A stretch of 64,000 nucleotides of DNA from Paenibacillus swuensis. Its GTDB lineage: Bacteria; Bacillota; Bacilli; Paenibacillales; DY6. Of this stretch, positions 9,295 to 18,522 are shown piece by piece. The stretch spans positions 3,004,501 to 3,068,500 of the forward strand of contig NZ_CP011388.1 in NCBI RefSeq assembly GCF_001644605.1. Direction: 5' to 3'. Position 1 is the stretch's first letter. Each line of letters begins with the position of its first letter. The notes beneath the pieces are model-generated. The model did no database searches. It saw nothing but the letters and a program-made list of their open reading frames with translations, and was not told where the DNA came from. A program made the translations under genes and the position numbers.

Positions 9295-11835
9295 ATGTTT
9301 CTTTACAAATGGGCTAAAGCGGTAAGGATTGCTGTGCTCATGGCTTTGGCGGTTCCAACGGGATGGATGCCTGTACAGGTGGCTGAAGCCGCAAGCGAGC
9401 AAGGAGTTGTGTTATCGAAAAACCCGGGGTTTGAAACCGGGGATGCGACGGGTTATCTGTCTTGGGGCGCGATCCAATATAATAACAGCTCGAATGCTTA
9501 TAAAGGCAGTTATGCAGCGAGAATAGATGCCGGCAGCGGAATCTATCAGACGGTGGAAGGGTTAAGCCCGAACACGGCGTACACCGTAAAAGTGTACGGC
9601 AAGAAGGAGACTTCAGGCGGAAGCACAGGCGGACTGTATGTAAAGAATTATGGCGGCAGCGACCAAGTGGCTGAATTCACATCGACCGCTCACACCGTTT
9701 ATACACTGAATTTCACAACAGGTTCAAGCTCAACTTCCGCTGAGATCGGCATCTGGAACGGGAATAACACAGGGGGCAACATCCTGTATGCGGATGAACT
9801 TATTCTAATATTGCCGGCTGCTAATCTGATTCAGAATCCGAGTTTTGAGTCTGGAGACGCGAGCTGGACGCTGTGGAACAACGCGGGCGCCGTTGCCAAT
9901 AACGCGAATTCCGGAAGCTACAGTATGCGAGTCGGTGAAGCGATCGGGGACCGATATCAAGATATTACTACCGGCTTTACAGTCGGCAAGACCTATACCG
10001 CAAGCGGCTGGGGAAAAGTGAGCAAGCAGGGCGCCGTCGGTTACATGGTTATATCGGCTTGGAACAGCAGCTATGTGAAGCTGGAAGAAGCCATCATCCC
10101 CTTTTATAACTGGCTTGAATATACGCAGAACTCCGCAACAATTGTCGTACCTCCGAATACGGTACGTCTTATGGTAGAAGTGAAGAATAATGAAGGGAAC
10201 AACGGTTACGCTTATTTTGACGATTTGATTCTGAAAGAAAACAGCGGACCGACGTATTATATCGATACAGCAGCGCCCAATGACAACAATAACGGGACGT
10301 CTCCGTCTACGCCATGGAAGTCGATTGCCAAGGTGAACAGCACGGTGTTTGCGCCGGGTTCCACCATCCTGTTCAAAGGCGGGCAAACGCATAACGGGAA
10401 TGTTCAGTTTGACGGGAGTGATTTGGGTACGATTGCAAGTCCGATCACCGTTGCTTCCTATGGAACGGGCATGGCCACCATCTCTGCTGGGAATGGTTCG
10501 GGCATTAAGCTTACCAATACGTACGGATATTCGATACGCAATGTGATATTGGACGGGGGTAATCGGCTTACGAATACGGGAAAGGGGATTGATGTTAACA
10601 ACAACAGCAGTGCAAGGAAGCTGAAACTTCTCCATGTCTATAATACGACAGTGACTCATTTCAGAACGGGCATTATGCAGAGAACGCTGCTGGACACATC
10701 CACGTATCACCGTAAACTCGAGGCGGCTAATTTTATCAATAATAACGTGCATACAGTCTTTGAATATGGCATCACTTCGCAGGAATTAACTTCAACCGGC
10801 GCCGACAGGGATGGGAATGGTTATGCCATTGGTGTAAACTCGGACACCGTCAGCCATGTCTATGCCGGAGGCAACACGATTTATGACAGTGTGAATCCGA
10901 ATGACGAAAGTTGCTGGGGACTGTTCTACGGCGGTAAAGCTTATATGCTTATGGTGGAACGCAATACCGCTTACGACGGCAGAGCTAAAGAGGGATTATG
11001 GCACTGGGGCGGCAGCAACAGCGTCTATCAGTTCAATACGGTTCATGACATTTACACAAGCGGAGCAGACGGGGACGGCATTAATCCAGGCGCTTCCAGT
11101 AACGCACTGATTCAGTATAACTATATTTATAATTGTGATGGTGCCGGGGTGCTTCTGGATATCGGCTATGGGGAAGATTTTGTCGCAAGGAATACGGTTA
11201 CCCGCTATAACACAATCCATGACACCTACATGAAGTACGGCGGCGGCCTGTGGGGCGAGTTGTACGGCGGAATTGCGATTAACGGCAAGGGAGAAAACCA
11301 CACCATCTATAACAACACCATCACAACCGAGAACGGGTCGCCGGCCATTACGATACAAGGAGCGCATTATAACTGGGATCCGAATTCAACGAATATTCTC
11401 GGCACTAATAACTTCAAGATTTATAACAACATTCTGAATGCCTATAATGGCAGTATTTTGCTGGCAACCAGCGTATCTTCAAGCAGTACGGGAGAAATCA
11501 AAGGGAACTTGTATTATACAAACGGAGGTTCGTTCAAAATCATCAACCGGTACGGCAGTGACACGGTTTACACCAGCATGTCATCTTGGAGAAGTGCTCT
11601 GGGCTATGAGACGAGTTCGGGAGCGGACACGTCAACAACTGGCAACCCGCAGTTGGCTAACCCGACTGGGAGCGGATCCATTAACAACTTCAAGATTGGC
11701 TCAACCTCAGCCGCGAAGGACAAAGGCTTGAATCTTGCGTCCTTGTATGGTTTCGACGTAGGGAAGATCGATATTTATCAAAATGGAACTCCATTTAATA
11801 CGTCATATGATATTGGAGCCCATGAGTTCAGATAA
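9295..11835 (+). CDS. Secreted beta-helix protein with two CBM-like modules
   Basis: 846-residue secreted protein. The signal peptide ends near residue 32 (VAEA/AS). Two consecutive jelly-roll modules of the CBM4/9 type follow, each opening with a similar phrase: NPGFETGDATG near residue 43 and NPSFESGDASW near residue 179. From about residue 320 (YYIDTAAPNDNN, then the DUF1565-like GTSPSTPWKSI) it is a right-handed parallel beta-helix with many N-rich turns, ending in a short cap (DIGAHEFR). Families with this layout include polysaccharide lyases and some glycosidases; I cannot name the family or catalytic residues. It is probably exported to cut the polysaccharide whose products the importer takes up. 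AGGAGG precedes the ATG. Confidence 0.82.
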   Translation: MFLYKWAKAVRIAVLMALAVPTGWMPVQVAEAASEQGVVLSKNPGFETGDATGYLSWGAIQYNNSSNAYKGSYAARIDAGSGIYQTVEGLSPNTAYTVKVYGKKETSGGSTGGLYVKNYGGSDQVAEFTSTAHTVYTLNFTTGSSSTSAEIGIWNGNNTGGNILYADELILILPAANLIQNPSFESGDASWTLWNNAGAVANNANSGSYSMRVGEAIGDRYQDITTGFTVGKTYTASGWGKVSKQGAVGYMVISAWNSSYVKLEEAIIPFYNWLEYTQNSATIVVPPNTVRLMVEVKNNEGNNGYAYFDDLILKENSGPTYYIDTAAPNDNNNGTSPSTPWKSIAKVNSTVFAPGSTILFKGGQTHNGNVQFDGSDLGTIASPITVASYGTGMATISAGNGSGIKLTNTYGYSIRNVILDGGNRLTNTGKGIDVNNNSSARKLKLLHVYNTTVTHFRTGIMQRTLLDTSTYHRKLEAANFINNNVHTVFEYGITSQELTSTGADRDGNGYAIGVNSDTVSHVYAGGNTIYDSVNPNDESCWGLFYGGKAYMLMVERNTAYDGRAKEGLWHWGGSNSVYQFNTVHDIYTSGADGDGINPGASSNALIQYNYIYNCDGAGVLLDIGYGEDFVARNTVTRYNTIHDTYMKYGGGLWGELYGGIAINGKGENHTIYNNTITTENGSPAITIQGAHYNWDPNSTNILGTNNFKIYNNILNAYNGSILLATSVSSSSTGEIKGNLYYTNGGSFKIINRYGSDTVYTSMSSWRSALGYETSSGADTSTTGNPQLANPTGSGSINNFKIGSTSAAKDKGLNLASLYGFDVGKIDIYQNGTPFNTSYDIGAHEFR

Positions 11836-11859
11836 TACGGGAAATAAAGGAGTCCGTGC

Positions 11860-12873
11860 ATGAAAGCTAAGCTCGCAGAGCCGTTATTCGATGTAAGTTA
11901 TGTTCATCAAGCGCCTATCGTTACGGAAGGAAGTCCGGGTACAGAGGGTAATATGTTCGGTTTCGAAGGAGGGTTTGCGCTTAAAATCAGCGGAACTTAT
12001 CATCTGTTTACGACAGAGATGGCAGGTCTCCCCATCTGGACAAAGACCAGGCTGGCCTATTGGCGAAGCCGTGATTTGCTGCACTGGGAGCGGGTCGGCA
12101 CGTTGCTGGAATCCAGCGGAGACTTCACAGGCAGCGACACACATGCCTGCTTGTGGTCACCAATGCCGATATGGGAGGAGACGCAGAACCGATGGGTACT
12201 GACGTATGTCTGTTATCGGTCCAAGCCGAATACCAAGGAAGCCTGGTACCGAAATTATGACGGGCGCATTGCGCTGGCCGCCTCAGAGACGCTGGGCAAG
12301 GATGGAATGGGCGGACCTTATAAGGAACTGGACATTATTATGAAACCCGGGGCAGAATCAGCAGACTGGGAAGGATTGATGGGGGTAGACTCGTTCTTCC
12401 CTTATATGACTGATGATGGCTGGAAGGCGTGGTATGGCAGCTCCATCGAAGTCAATGGACTTGCGGCGGCTCCGGCGCTTAGCGGACCCTGGGAACGAAT
12501 CTCATATGAGGCACCGGTAAGCCGGCATACGGAGAATCCGGTTGTCACTAAGCTGCAAGACGGAACCTATGTCGCTTTCTTCGACGGGTGCGGACATCTG
12601 CAGAAGTTTGGTTACATGGTCAGTGAGGATGGTCTAAACTGGTCTGAGCCTATCGTAATTGATCTGGACGGCCACCCCGGCAAATGGTGGGGACTGAGCC
12701 GCACACCTCTTGGCTTAATCGAGGAAGGCGAAGGTGAATATACGCTACTGTTCACCGCTTATAATCGTAATTTCTATGACATTCCCGGAATCTGGTCTGC
12801 GGGTACGGATGATGTGTTCGACGGGTATTATGCAAGTATTGGGTTTATTCGATTAAAGGATATCCGAATATAA
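11860..12873 (+). CDS. Beta-propeller glycosidase, GH43-like
   Basis: 337-residue protein without signal peptide and so presumably cytoplasmic. Repeating blade-like segments (FGFEGGFALKISGTYHLF, LAYWRSRDLLHWERV, HACLWSPMPIWEE, TENPVVTKLQDGTYVAFFDG, YTLLFTAYN) fit the five-bladed propeller shared by GH43, GH32, GH117 and GH130-like enzymes. The paired phrase of asking whether a sample is in a SRDLLHWE blade is typical of this superfamily. I cannot assign the exact family. Last gene of the operon, 24 nt after the beta-helix gene with AAGGAG before its ATG, and followed by a strong terminator. Probably acts on imported oligosaccharides together with GH42. Confidence 0.72.
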   Translation: MKAKLAEPLFDVSYVHQAPIVTEGSPGTEGNMFGFEGGFALKISGTYHLFTTEMAGLPIWTKTRLAYWRSRDLLHWERVGTLLESSGDFTGSDTHACLWSPMPIWEETQNRWVLTYVCYRSKPNTKEAWYRNYDGRIALAASETLGKDGMGGPYKELDIIMKPGAESADWEGLMGVDSFFPYMTDDGWKAWYGSSIEVNGLAAAPALSGPWERISYEAPVSRHTENPVVTKLQDGTYVAFFDGCGHLQKFGYMVSEDGLNWSEPIVIDLDGHPGKWWGLSRTPLGLIEEGEGEYTLLFTAYNRNFYDIPGIWSAGTDDVFDGYYASIGFIRLKDIRI

Positions 12874-12900
12874 GCAAAGTATTTCCGTAAATATGTTGAG

Positions 12901-12960
12901 AAGCCCTTAGTAGCCCCGCCTCGCCGTTCTGGCGAGGCGGGCTACTAAGGGCTTTTTTTG
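12901..12960 (+). terminator. Strong rho-independent terminator
   Basis: A long near-perfect stem of more than 20 bp: the left arm starts AAGCCCTTAGTAGCCC at 12901 and the right arm ends GGGCTACTAAGGGCTT. A run of T follows (12953-12959). It ends the first importer operon. Confidence 0.93.
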
Positions 12961-13227
12961 TGTGTATTGAATTAATGTGCGCGAACATCATTTATATGCT
13001 AAGGATTCCCCTGGAGAATAACATTGCCGCTAGACGCTTCATTTCCAATAATGGTTCATTCTTTTTTGTTTATTTGCTACATTTGTTTTATGAACAGGAC
13101 ATCCTCCATTGAATCTTCTTTGATGAAGATAAGCACTGGCAAAAGTTTGTGGCTATACAGAGCGAAAAAATTCGTCCCGTGGTCGGTTCGCTGAAAGGTT
13201 AAATTCCATAGCTAAGAAGATATCTAA
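12961..13227. other. Non-coding decayed stretch
   Basis: AT-rich sequence between the terminator and the binding-protein remnant. I find no complete gene, RNA or repeat. A short open stretch (about 13118-13203) reads DEDKHWQKFVAIQSEKIRP and ends in TAA; it resembles coding sequence but I do not recognise it. Probably debris from the deletion that also truncated the next two genes. Confidence 0.4.
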
Positions 13228-13737
13228 AGTAGGAGGCCTGAAGGCCGACGCGTCGTATGGTGGGGACCGCAGGGTGTTTTCTGGGATCAAGTGAATGCAG
13301 ACGGGTATCCTAAATTCACAGAGAACTGGACGGAGATGCCGGATACAGAAAAGGTTAAATTCAAGCTCCAGTATTTCAATTTCGCAGGTAACGCGACATT
13401 CATTGATACGGCGAAAATGAAAAATGAAATGAATTTACCCGAACCGAAGCGTAAATGGTCCACTGTTGCCCAAACCAATGTATTCTGGAAAACGTCCAAA
13501 AATGTAACCGAATTTCTGAATTTGGATCCTTCGGCAGAGCTGCCCGAAGGTATTGCAGCCCAGTCTGTCAAAGACATCTATGCGCAAACTTTCGCCAAAT
13601 CGTTATTCGCCAAGGATAAAGCACAACTGGATAGTCTATTGGATCAAGGGTTGGACAATATGGAGAAGGTCGGCTTGGAGAGAGTCTTGAAATTCAAAAC
13701 GGAGGCATGGCATAAGAATTTGGAACTGCTTAAATAA
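13228..13737 (+). pseudogene. Remnant of sugar-binding lipoprotein (C-terminal part)
   Basis: The open frame from 13228 to the TAA at 13737 encodes only the last ~170 residues of a family 1 solute-binding protein. WWGPQGVFWDQVNADGYPKF is the usual late-lobe segment and ERVLKFKTEAWHKNLELLK the usual end. The first two thirds, including the lipobox and signal peptide, are absent, and upstream frames are closed by TAA at 13225. A GTG at 13291 could start a 148-residue product, but it could not be exported or bind sugar. No permeases are adjacent. I read it as the relic of a deleted importer. Confidence 0.82.
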
Positions 13738-13765
13738 TGATCTTAATCTGGAAGGAGAGCTCGGA

Positions 13766-14266
13766 ATGTATCATGTATTACTGGCCGATGACGAGCGATT
13801 AGATCTGGAAGGCTTAAAGAGACTAGTTCCGTGGGAATCCTATCAAATGTCTGTAGACGGAGCAGTGAACAGCGGGTTTTCCGCCTTGGATCATATGAAG
13901 AACCGGTCAGTGGATATTCTGGTTACGGATGTAAATATGCCTCGGATGTCAGGTATTGAATTAGCCCGGGCAGCCCTCGAGATGAATCCTTCTTTGAAGG
14001 TTATCTTTGTCAGCGGATACGAGGACTTTCATTATGCTCAATCGGCACTACAGATGGGTGCGTGCAGCTATGTGCTTAAGCATGTCGATGACGTCGAATT
14101 CCTTTCATGGGCTCTTGCAGCAGGATGCACGACAGTAATCAAACCCCTCCGACCGCATACGAAGGAAGTCCTTGCTGCTTTGCTGGTAAGGGTTTTTGTT
14201 TTTTTTGGAAATGCCATCTTACCTAGGCAGGAGCGACAAGCGATGTTTTTACGAGTGAATTCATAG
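13766..14266 (+). pseudogene. Truncated response regulator (receiver domain only)
   Basis: The first ~110 residues form a good receiver domain: ADDERLDLEGLK with the acidic pair, VTDVNMPRMSG with the phospho-acceptor Asp, FVSGYEDFHYA, and VLKHVDD where KPVDD is usual. After about residue 115 the sequence stops resembling the family (AAGCTTVIKPLRPHT, then a hydrophobic run) and ends at 14266. The middle region and AraC DNA-binding domain of a YesN-type regulator are missing. A good GGAGAG precedes the ATG, so a receiver-only protein could be made, but a deletion relic paired with the binding-protein remnant 30 nt upstream is more likely. Confidence 0.8.
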
Positions 14267-14430
14267 TAAAAATTTATCGTTATTCCTCATTGACGATTGT
14301 ATGATTTAATTTGACAAGTCCAGATTCCGATTCCAGGTTGATAAAATGTAAGGGTTCACATGATCTCACTACTGGATGTATCCAGACTTCTATGCTAGAT
14401 TAATAGTTAAATAAAGGAAGGTGCTAACAC

Positions 14431-16053
14431 ATGACGGCAAACCCACATATGCGTAAGGAACGACAGCCCAATATACTATGGATATCCCTGGAGGATACAA
14501 GCCCACGATTCGGTTGCTACGGGGACCCGATTGCCTGCACACCGAATATTGATCGCCTGGCAGATGGTGGAACGATGTACCGCAATGCTTACTCGGTAGC
14601 GGGGGTATGCGCGCCAAGCAGATCCGCCATCATTACTGGTATGTATCCTACCTCAATCGGGACGCATCATATGCGAACGGCTCACACAAATCCTTATACG
14701 CCGGAGCTTCCGACGCCCTACGAGGCGATTCTGCCTCCATATGTCAAAACGTTTACTGAATACTTAAGAAGAGCTGGATATTATTGCTCAAATAACGCAA
14801 AAACAGATTACCAGTTCGCTCCCCCGCTAACCGCATGGGACGATTGCAGTCATAGTGCGCATTGGCGTAATCGTGATAAAGATCAGCCGTTTTTTGCCGT
14901 ATTCAACCCGATAATAACGCATGAAAGCGGCATGTGGAAAGACGAGAATCCGTTGAATACAGATCCGGATCGTATCGCCATGCCACCATATTTGCCGGAT
15001 ACGCCCAAGTCGAGACAAGCGCTAGCCCGCCATTACGACAATCTCATGGTGGCAGATCAGGCGGTTGGTCGCCTATTGGAAGAACTGGAGGAAGACGGGT
15101 TAACGGAACAGACCATTGTTTTCCTCTGGAGTGACCATGGCGAAGGTTTGCCAAGGGCGAAACGCTGGCTTTACGATGCAGGCATAAGGGTTCCGATGAT
15201 CGTGAGTTGGCCAGGGCAAATTCCTGCAGGTCAGTCGACGGATCGGCTTGTGAGCCTCGTCGATCTGGCTCCGACCGTTTTGAGCATGGCTGGACTTGAA
15301 ATTCCTGCCCATATGCAAGGTGTGCCTTTCTTGGAAACGGACTTGGCCGACCGTGAATACGTCTTCGCAGCAAGGGATCGCTTTGATGAATCCTATGATA
15401 TGGTCAGAGCCGTCAGGGATCGGCGCTACAAATATATTCGCAACTATTACCCTGAGCTCCCATACTTGCTCTGGATTCCTTACAGCCATCAGCATCCGGT
15501 GCTGCAGGAGCTTCAACGGCTGGAAGACACAGGGGCTTTGACGCCACCGATGAAATTGCTGCTGCAACCGTGTCGGCCGACCGAGGAGTTGTACGATTGC
15601 GAGGCAGACCCGCATGAAATAAATAACTTGGCAGGTGAACAAGCCCATGCTGTCCAATTGTCCCGCCTTCGAGAAGCGATGGATGGTTGGCGAAGCCGTT
15701 ATGGTGATTTGGGCGATATGGATGAAGAGTTGATGGTGCGATTGAGATGTCCGGAAGGCGTGAAGCCAACCGCTGTGAAACCGATACTGGTGCCGATCAA
15801 CGCACAGCATGCCGGCATCATTCCGATTACAGACGCTCATGTCGAGTATAGCGAACTTACGAAATTGCTGCTGCATACCGCTACGCAGGGTGCGAGCATT
15901 GCCTATACAATGGAAGATGGAGACATCCCGAGGTGGAAGATCTATAACGGTCCGATTCAGTTGGAGCGAGGGAAGACGCTAGTGCGCGCTCGTTCGGTAA
16001 GAATCGGCTTTTGCGACAGCGAAGAGGCTCGAGTTGTCATTACCATTACTTAA
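14431..16053 (+). CDS. Sulfatase (type I, Cys-type)
   Basis: 540-residue alkaline-phosphatase-superfamily sulfatase that hydrolyses a sulfate ester. The formylglycine signature is C60 in CAPSRSAIITG, which needs a maturation enzyme not present here. Metal-site Asp lies in the N-terminal ISLEDTSP, and SDHGEG (about 232-237) supplies the second metal-binding pair. A short C-terminal domain (about 465-540, AYTMEDGDIPRWKIYNGP) resembles the chitobiase C-terminal beta-sandwich. There is no signal peptide, so it is probably cytoplasmic and acts on imported sulfated oligosaccharides. AAGGAAGGTG precedes ATG 14431. Confidence 0.92.
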   Translation: MTANPHMRKERQPNILWISLEDTSPRFGCYGDPIACTPNIDRLADGGTMYRNAYSVAGVCAPSRSAIITGMYPTSIGTHHMRTAHTNPYTPELPTPYEAILPPYVKTFTEYLRRAGYYCSNNAKTDYQFAPPLTAWDDCSHSAHWRNRDKDQPFFAVFNPIITHESGMWKDENPLNTDPDRIAMPPYLPDTPKSRQALARHYDNLMVADQAVGRLLEELEEDGLTEQTIVFLWSDHGEGLPRAKRWLYDAGIRVPMIVSWPGQIPAGQSTDRLVSLVDLAPTVLSMAGLEIPAHMQGVPFLETDLADREYVFAARDRFDESYDMVRAVRDRRYKYIRNYYPELPYLLWIPYSHQHPVLQELQRLEDTGALTPPMKLLLQPCRPTEELYDCEADPHEINNLAGEQAHAVQLSRLREAMDGWRSRYGDLGDMDEELMVRLRCPEGVKPTAVKPILVPINAQHAGIIPITDAHVEYSELTKLLLHTATQGASIAYTMEDGDIPRWKIYNGPIQLERGKTLVRARSVRIGFCDSEEARVVITIT

Positions 16054-16095
16054 ATGTCTTTTATTTTATTTTGTTAAGAAAGGGCGAATAATTGG

Positions 16096-18363
16096 ATGGC
16101 CAAATGGAAGCTGTCCTTATGGAATAAATATCTGCTCTCCTACTTGCTCGTGTTATTGCTCCCTGTGTTACTTATGGGACAGATTGTCTATGTTCACTTC
16201 ATCGGTATTCTGAAAGAGCAATCGACTGAAGCGAATCGGACCATTCTATCGAAAATAAGCGAACAAATGGACAACAATCTCAACGAATTCTTGAGTATTG
16301 CTGCGCTTATCTCCCGGTCTTCTCAACTCATGGAGGCTGATCCAAGGACAACCGCCGAATTAGGGAAACTGTTGGGGCAACTGGATTACTCCGCTGCGAA
16401 TGAATATATTGATGAATTGATCGTCTATCGAAAAAACAGTGAATTGTTGCTTTCCAATAAAAGCACCTATTTACCTGTCATCTTCAATAATGAAGTGTTC
16501 CAGATTGACGGTTGGAACGCGGACGAAGTAGCGGAGAAACTTCAGGCGCTGCGGGGTCCGGTTATTAAAACGGCCATCCAAAAAACCAGGCAAGCTGTCG
16601 ATCCTAAGGCTATTGTCTATATGGTGCCTATTCCTTTGAATGCAGAGCAACCTCAAGGGGTGGTCATGTTTGTCATGCAGGAGTACAAATTGAAGCGTCT
16701 AATCACCCCCGCCTCGCCGATGTCAAGCCGCAGTTCCTTCATCCTCGATAGCAGTGGTGCTATCTTAACGCAATCACAGCCTCAGCTGTATTCAAAACCA
16801 ACCTATCTAGAGAAGGTGACTAAGCTCCCGGGAGAAGGGGGGGCGACAGTAATGAACGGAAGCGATACGTATCATGTATCGTCGCTCCGCTCGAACAAGT
16901 CCGGCTTGACCTTCGTCACTGTTATTTCGGACGAGGAGTTGATGCGTTCGGCTGTCCAATTTCGGAACCGTGCGCTAGTAGCTTTAGGATGCATCGCTTT
17001 TGCGGGAGCGATTCTGATTTATGCCGTGATGCGCCTGAATTATAACCCGATCAAAAGGCTTATCAGGTTGACTGAAGCCCGCTGGGGGAATAAGCTGGGT
17101 CAGGCCATCGGTTTGGAGAAGCTGCACGCAGCCATGGATAAAGCAGAGGAAGCGTACAAGGCATGGGAGGCGCAGTCCCAAACCGCAATCGGAGCCAGAC
17201 AGCAACAGCAGCTCGCGGAGCTGCTGCGGGGCGGATTCGACAGCATAGATTTGTTTAATCGTTCAGGAGCGGAGATCGGACTCGTGTTAACGCGTAACAC
17301 CTATCAAGTGGTGTTGATTGAACAGGTTCGAAGAGGCAATCTAATCGAACAGCTCTCATCTCTGAACCCTTCTGATTACCTGCCGGAGGCCCTAGAATCT
17401 TTCCACATTCAATTGACTACCGGTGAAAGGGCCATCTGGATTGTCTCCTATGAACCGGATGACCCCATGACAGCGGAACGGTGGAGGACGATGCATCGCC
17501 AATTGGTTGAAGAGACTGGCGAACAGCTAACGATCGGCATTGGCGGAGCGTGTACAACGCTTGATGGACTAGGCAAATCTTACATTGAAGCGGTGTCCGC
17601 CTTGCAGTACTCGGCCGTTCTAGGCAAGAACAATGTTATATTGTTCCAGAATACACCCGTCGAACAGCCCGGAGACAACGGTTGGGATCCAAGCGAACAG
17701 TTTGCCAGGATACGTGAACTGCTGACACGAGGTTACACAGACGAAGCAGCTAGGCTAACGGAGGAGTTGGTACAGTTGATTGCCGCTCGCAGCTCAACGC
17801 TGTACCTAGCGACTTATTGGTGTTATGAATTGATTCATACGGTTACCAAGGTGGTTTCATCACTACCTAACGTACAAGCCCAAAGTCCATCTATTCCCTA
17901 TGTGGCCTTATTAACACAGTTGGAAAGCTTCGAGGATCTAATGATTATGGTACAAAAAGTATGTGCCGAAGCTTATTCGCAACTCGCAACTCTTGAAGAC
18001 CGAACGGGGGAAGATGTAAAGCACGAGCTATACAACCGAATACTGGCGTATTTGAACGAGCATGCCTTTAACCATCAGTTCACCGTTTCGATGCTGGCAG
18101 AGGATTTATCCAGCTCGGAAGCCTCGCTTCGGCGCGCATTTAAGGAAGCGAGCGGCACAACCATTTTTCAATATGTTAACGAGCTTCGCATGAACAAGGC
18201 GAAATCCCTGTTGGCGACAACGGACATGTCCGTGCACGACATCGTGGAAGTCGTAGGATACAGCGACGACTCCAGCTTCATCCGCAAGTTCCGGCAAGAA
18301 AATGGACTGACGCCCGGTGATTATAGGAAAAACCAATGTGCGAATCCAAGCAGGATCCAATAG
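16096..18363 (+). CDS. Membrane-anchored AraC sensor-regulator
   Basis: 755-residue one-component regulator. Membrane segment about 11-33, extracellular sensor region to about residue 290, second membrane segment about 292-314 (ALVALGCIAFAGAILIYAVM), a cytoplasmic linker, and a C-terminal AraC domain (about 655-755; VVGYSDDSSFIRKFRQENGLTPGDYR). This architecture fuses a YesM-like sensor part to a DNA-binding output without kinase or receiver. It lies between the first sulfatase and the second importer and probably controls them. ATG 16096 is preceded by GAAAGG. A strong terminator follows immediately. Confidence 0.9.
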   Translation: MAKWKLSLWNKYLLSYLLVLLLPVLLMGQIVYVHFIGILKEQSTEANRTILSKISEQMDNNLNEFLSIAALISRSSQLMEADPRTTAELGKLLGQLDYSAANEYIDELIVYRKNSELLLSNKSTYLPVIFNNEVFQIDGWNADEVAEKLQALRGPVIKTAIQKTRQAVDPKAIVYMVPIPLNAEQPQGVVMFVMQEYKLKRLITPASPMSSRSSFILDSSGAILTQSQPQLYSKPTYLEKVTKLPGEGGATVMNGSDTYHVSSLRSNKSGLTFVTVISDEELMRSAVQFRNRALVALGCIAFAGAILIYAVMRLNYNPIKRLIRLTEARWGNKLGQAIGLEKLHAAMDKAEEAYKAWEAQSQTAIGARQQQQLAELLRGGFDSIDLFNRSGAEIGLVLTRNTYQVVLIEQVRRGNLIEQLSSLNPSDYLPEALESFHIQLTTGERAIWIVSYEPDDPMTAERWRTMHRQLVEETGEQLTIGIGGACTTLDGLGKSYIEAVSALQYSAVLGKNNVILFQNTPVEQPGDNGWDPSEQFARIRELLTRGYTDEAARLTEELVQLIAARSSTLYLATYWCYELIHTVTKVVSSLPNVQAQSPSIPYVALLTQLESFEDLMIMVQKVCAEAYSQLATLEDRTGEDVKHELYNRILAYLNEHAFNHQFTVSMLAEDLSSSEASLRRAFKEASGTTIFQYVNELRMNKAKSLLATTDMSVHDIVEVVGYSDDSSFIRKFRQENGLTPGDYRKNQCANPSRIQ

Positions 18364-18367
18364 TGCC

Positions 18368-18410
18368 AAAGCCAAAAACCCGCTCTGTAAGCGGGTTTTT
18401 GGCTTTTTTA
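18368..18410 (+). terminator. Rho-independent terminator
   Basis: AAAGCCAAAAACCCGCT, a 5-nt loop, AGCGGGTTTTTGGCTTT, then T residues to 18409. It separates the AraC regulator from the importer operon. Confidence 0.93.
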
Positions 18411-18431
18411 TCGTCTGTTCTGATCAGCATA

Positions 18432-18461
18432 TTGACCATCTGTGACTTAAATTGCTATAGT
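18432..18461 (+). promoter_or_regulatory. Sigma-A-type promoter of second importer operon
   Basis: TTGACC (18432-18437), 18-bp spacer, TATAGT (18456-18461), 61 nt before the GTG start of the permease gene and just after the terminator. The repeated phrases TTCTGA...CATAT at 18418 and 18465 flank it and could be regulator half-sites (weak). Confidence 0.55.
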
Positions 18462-18522
18462 CAATTCTGACAAAACATATCGGATTAGTTTTAAATGTTA
18501 GTGCTAAGGAGGACACTTAGAA

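Noticed and set aside
14150-14266. Mobile-element junction after the truncated receiver domain
   Set aside because: No inverted repeats, target duplication or transposase similarity; simple deletion is sufficient.
18418-18480. Direct repeat TTCTGA...CATAT as regulator sites
   Set aside because: Only two copies with unequal internal gaps and 47-bp spacing; kept as a remark under the promoter, not as a feature.
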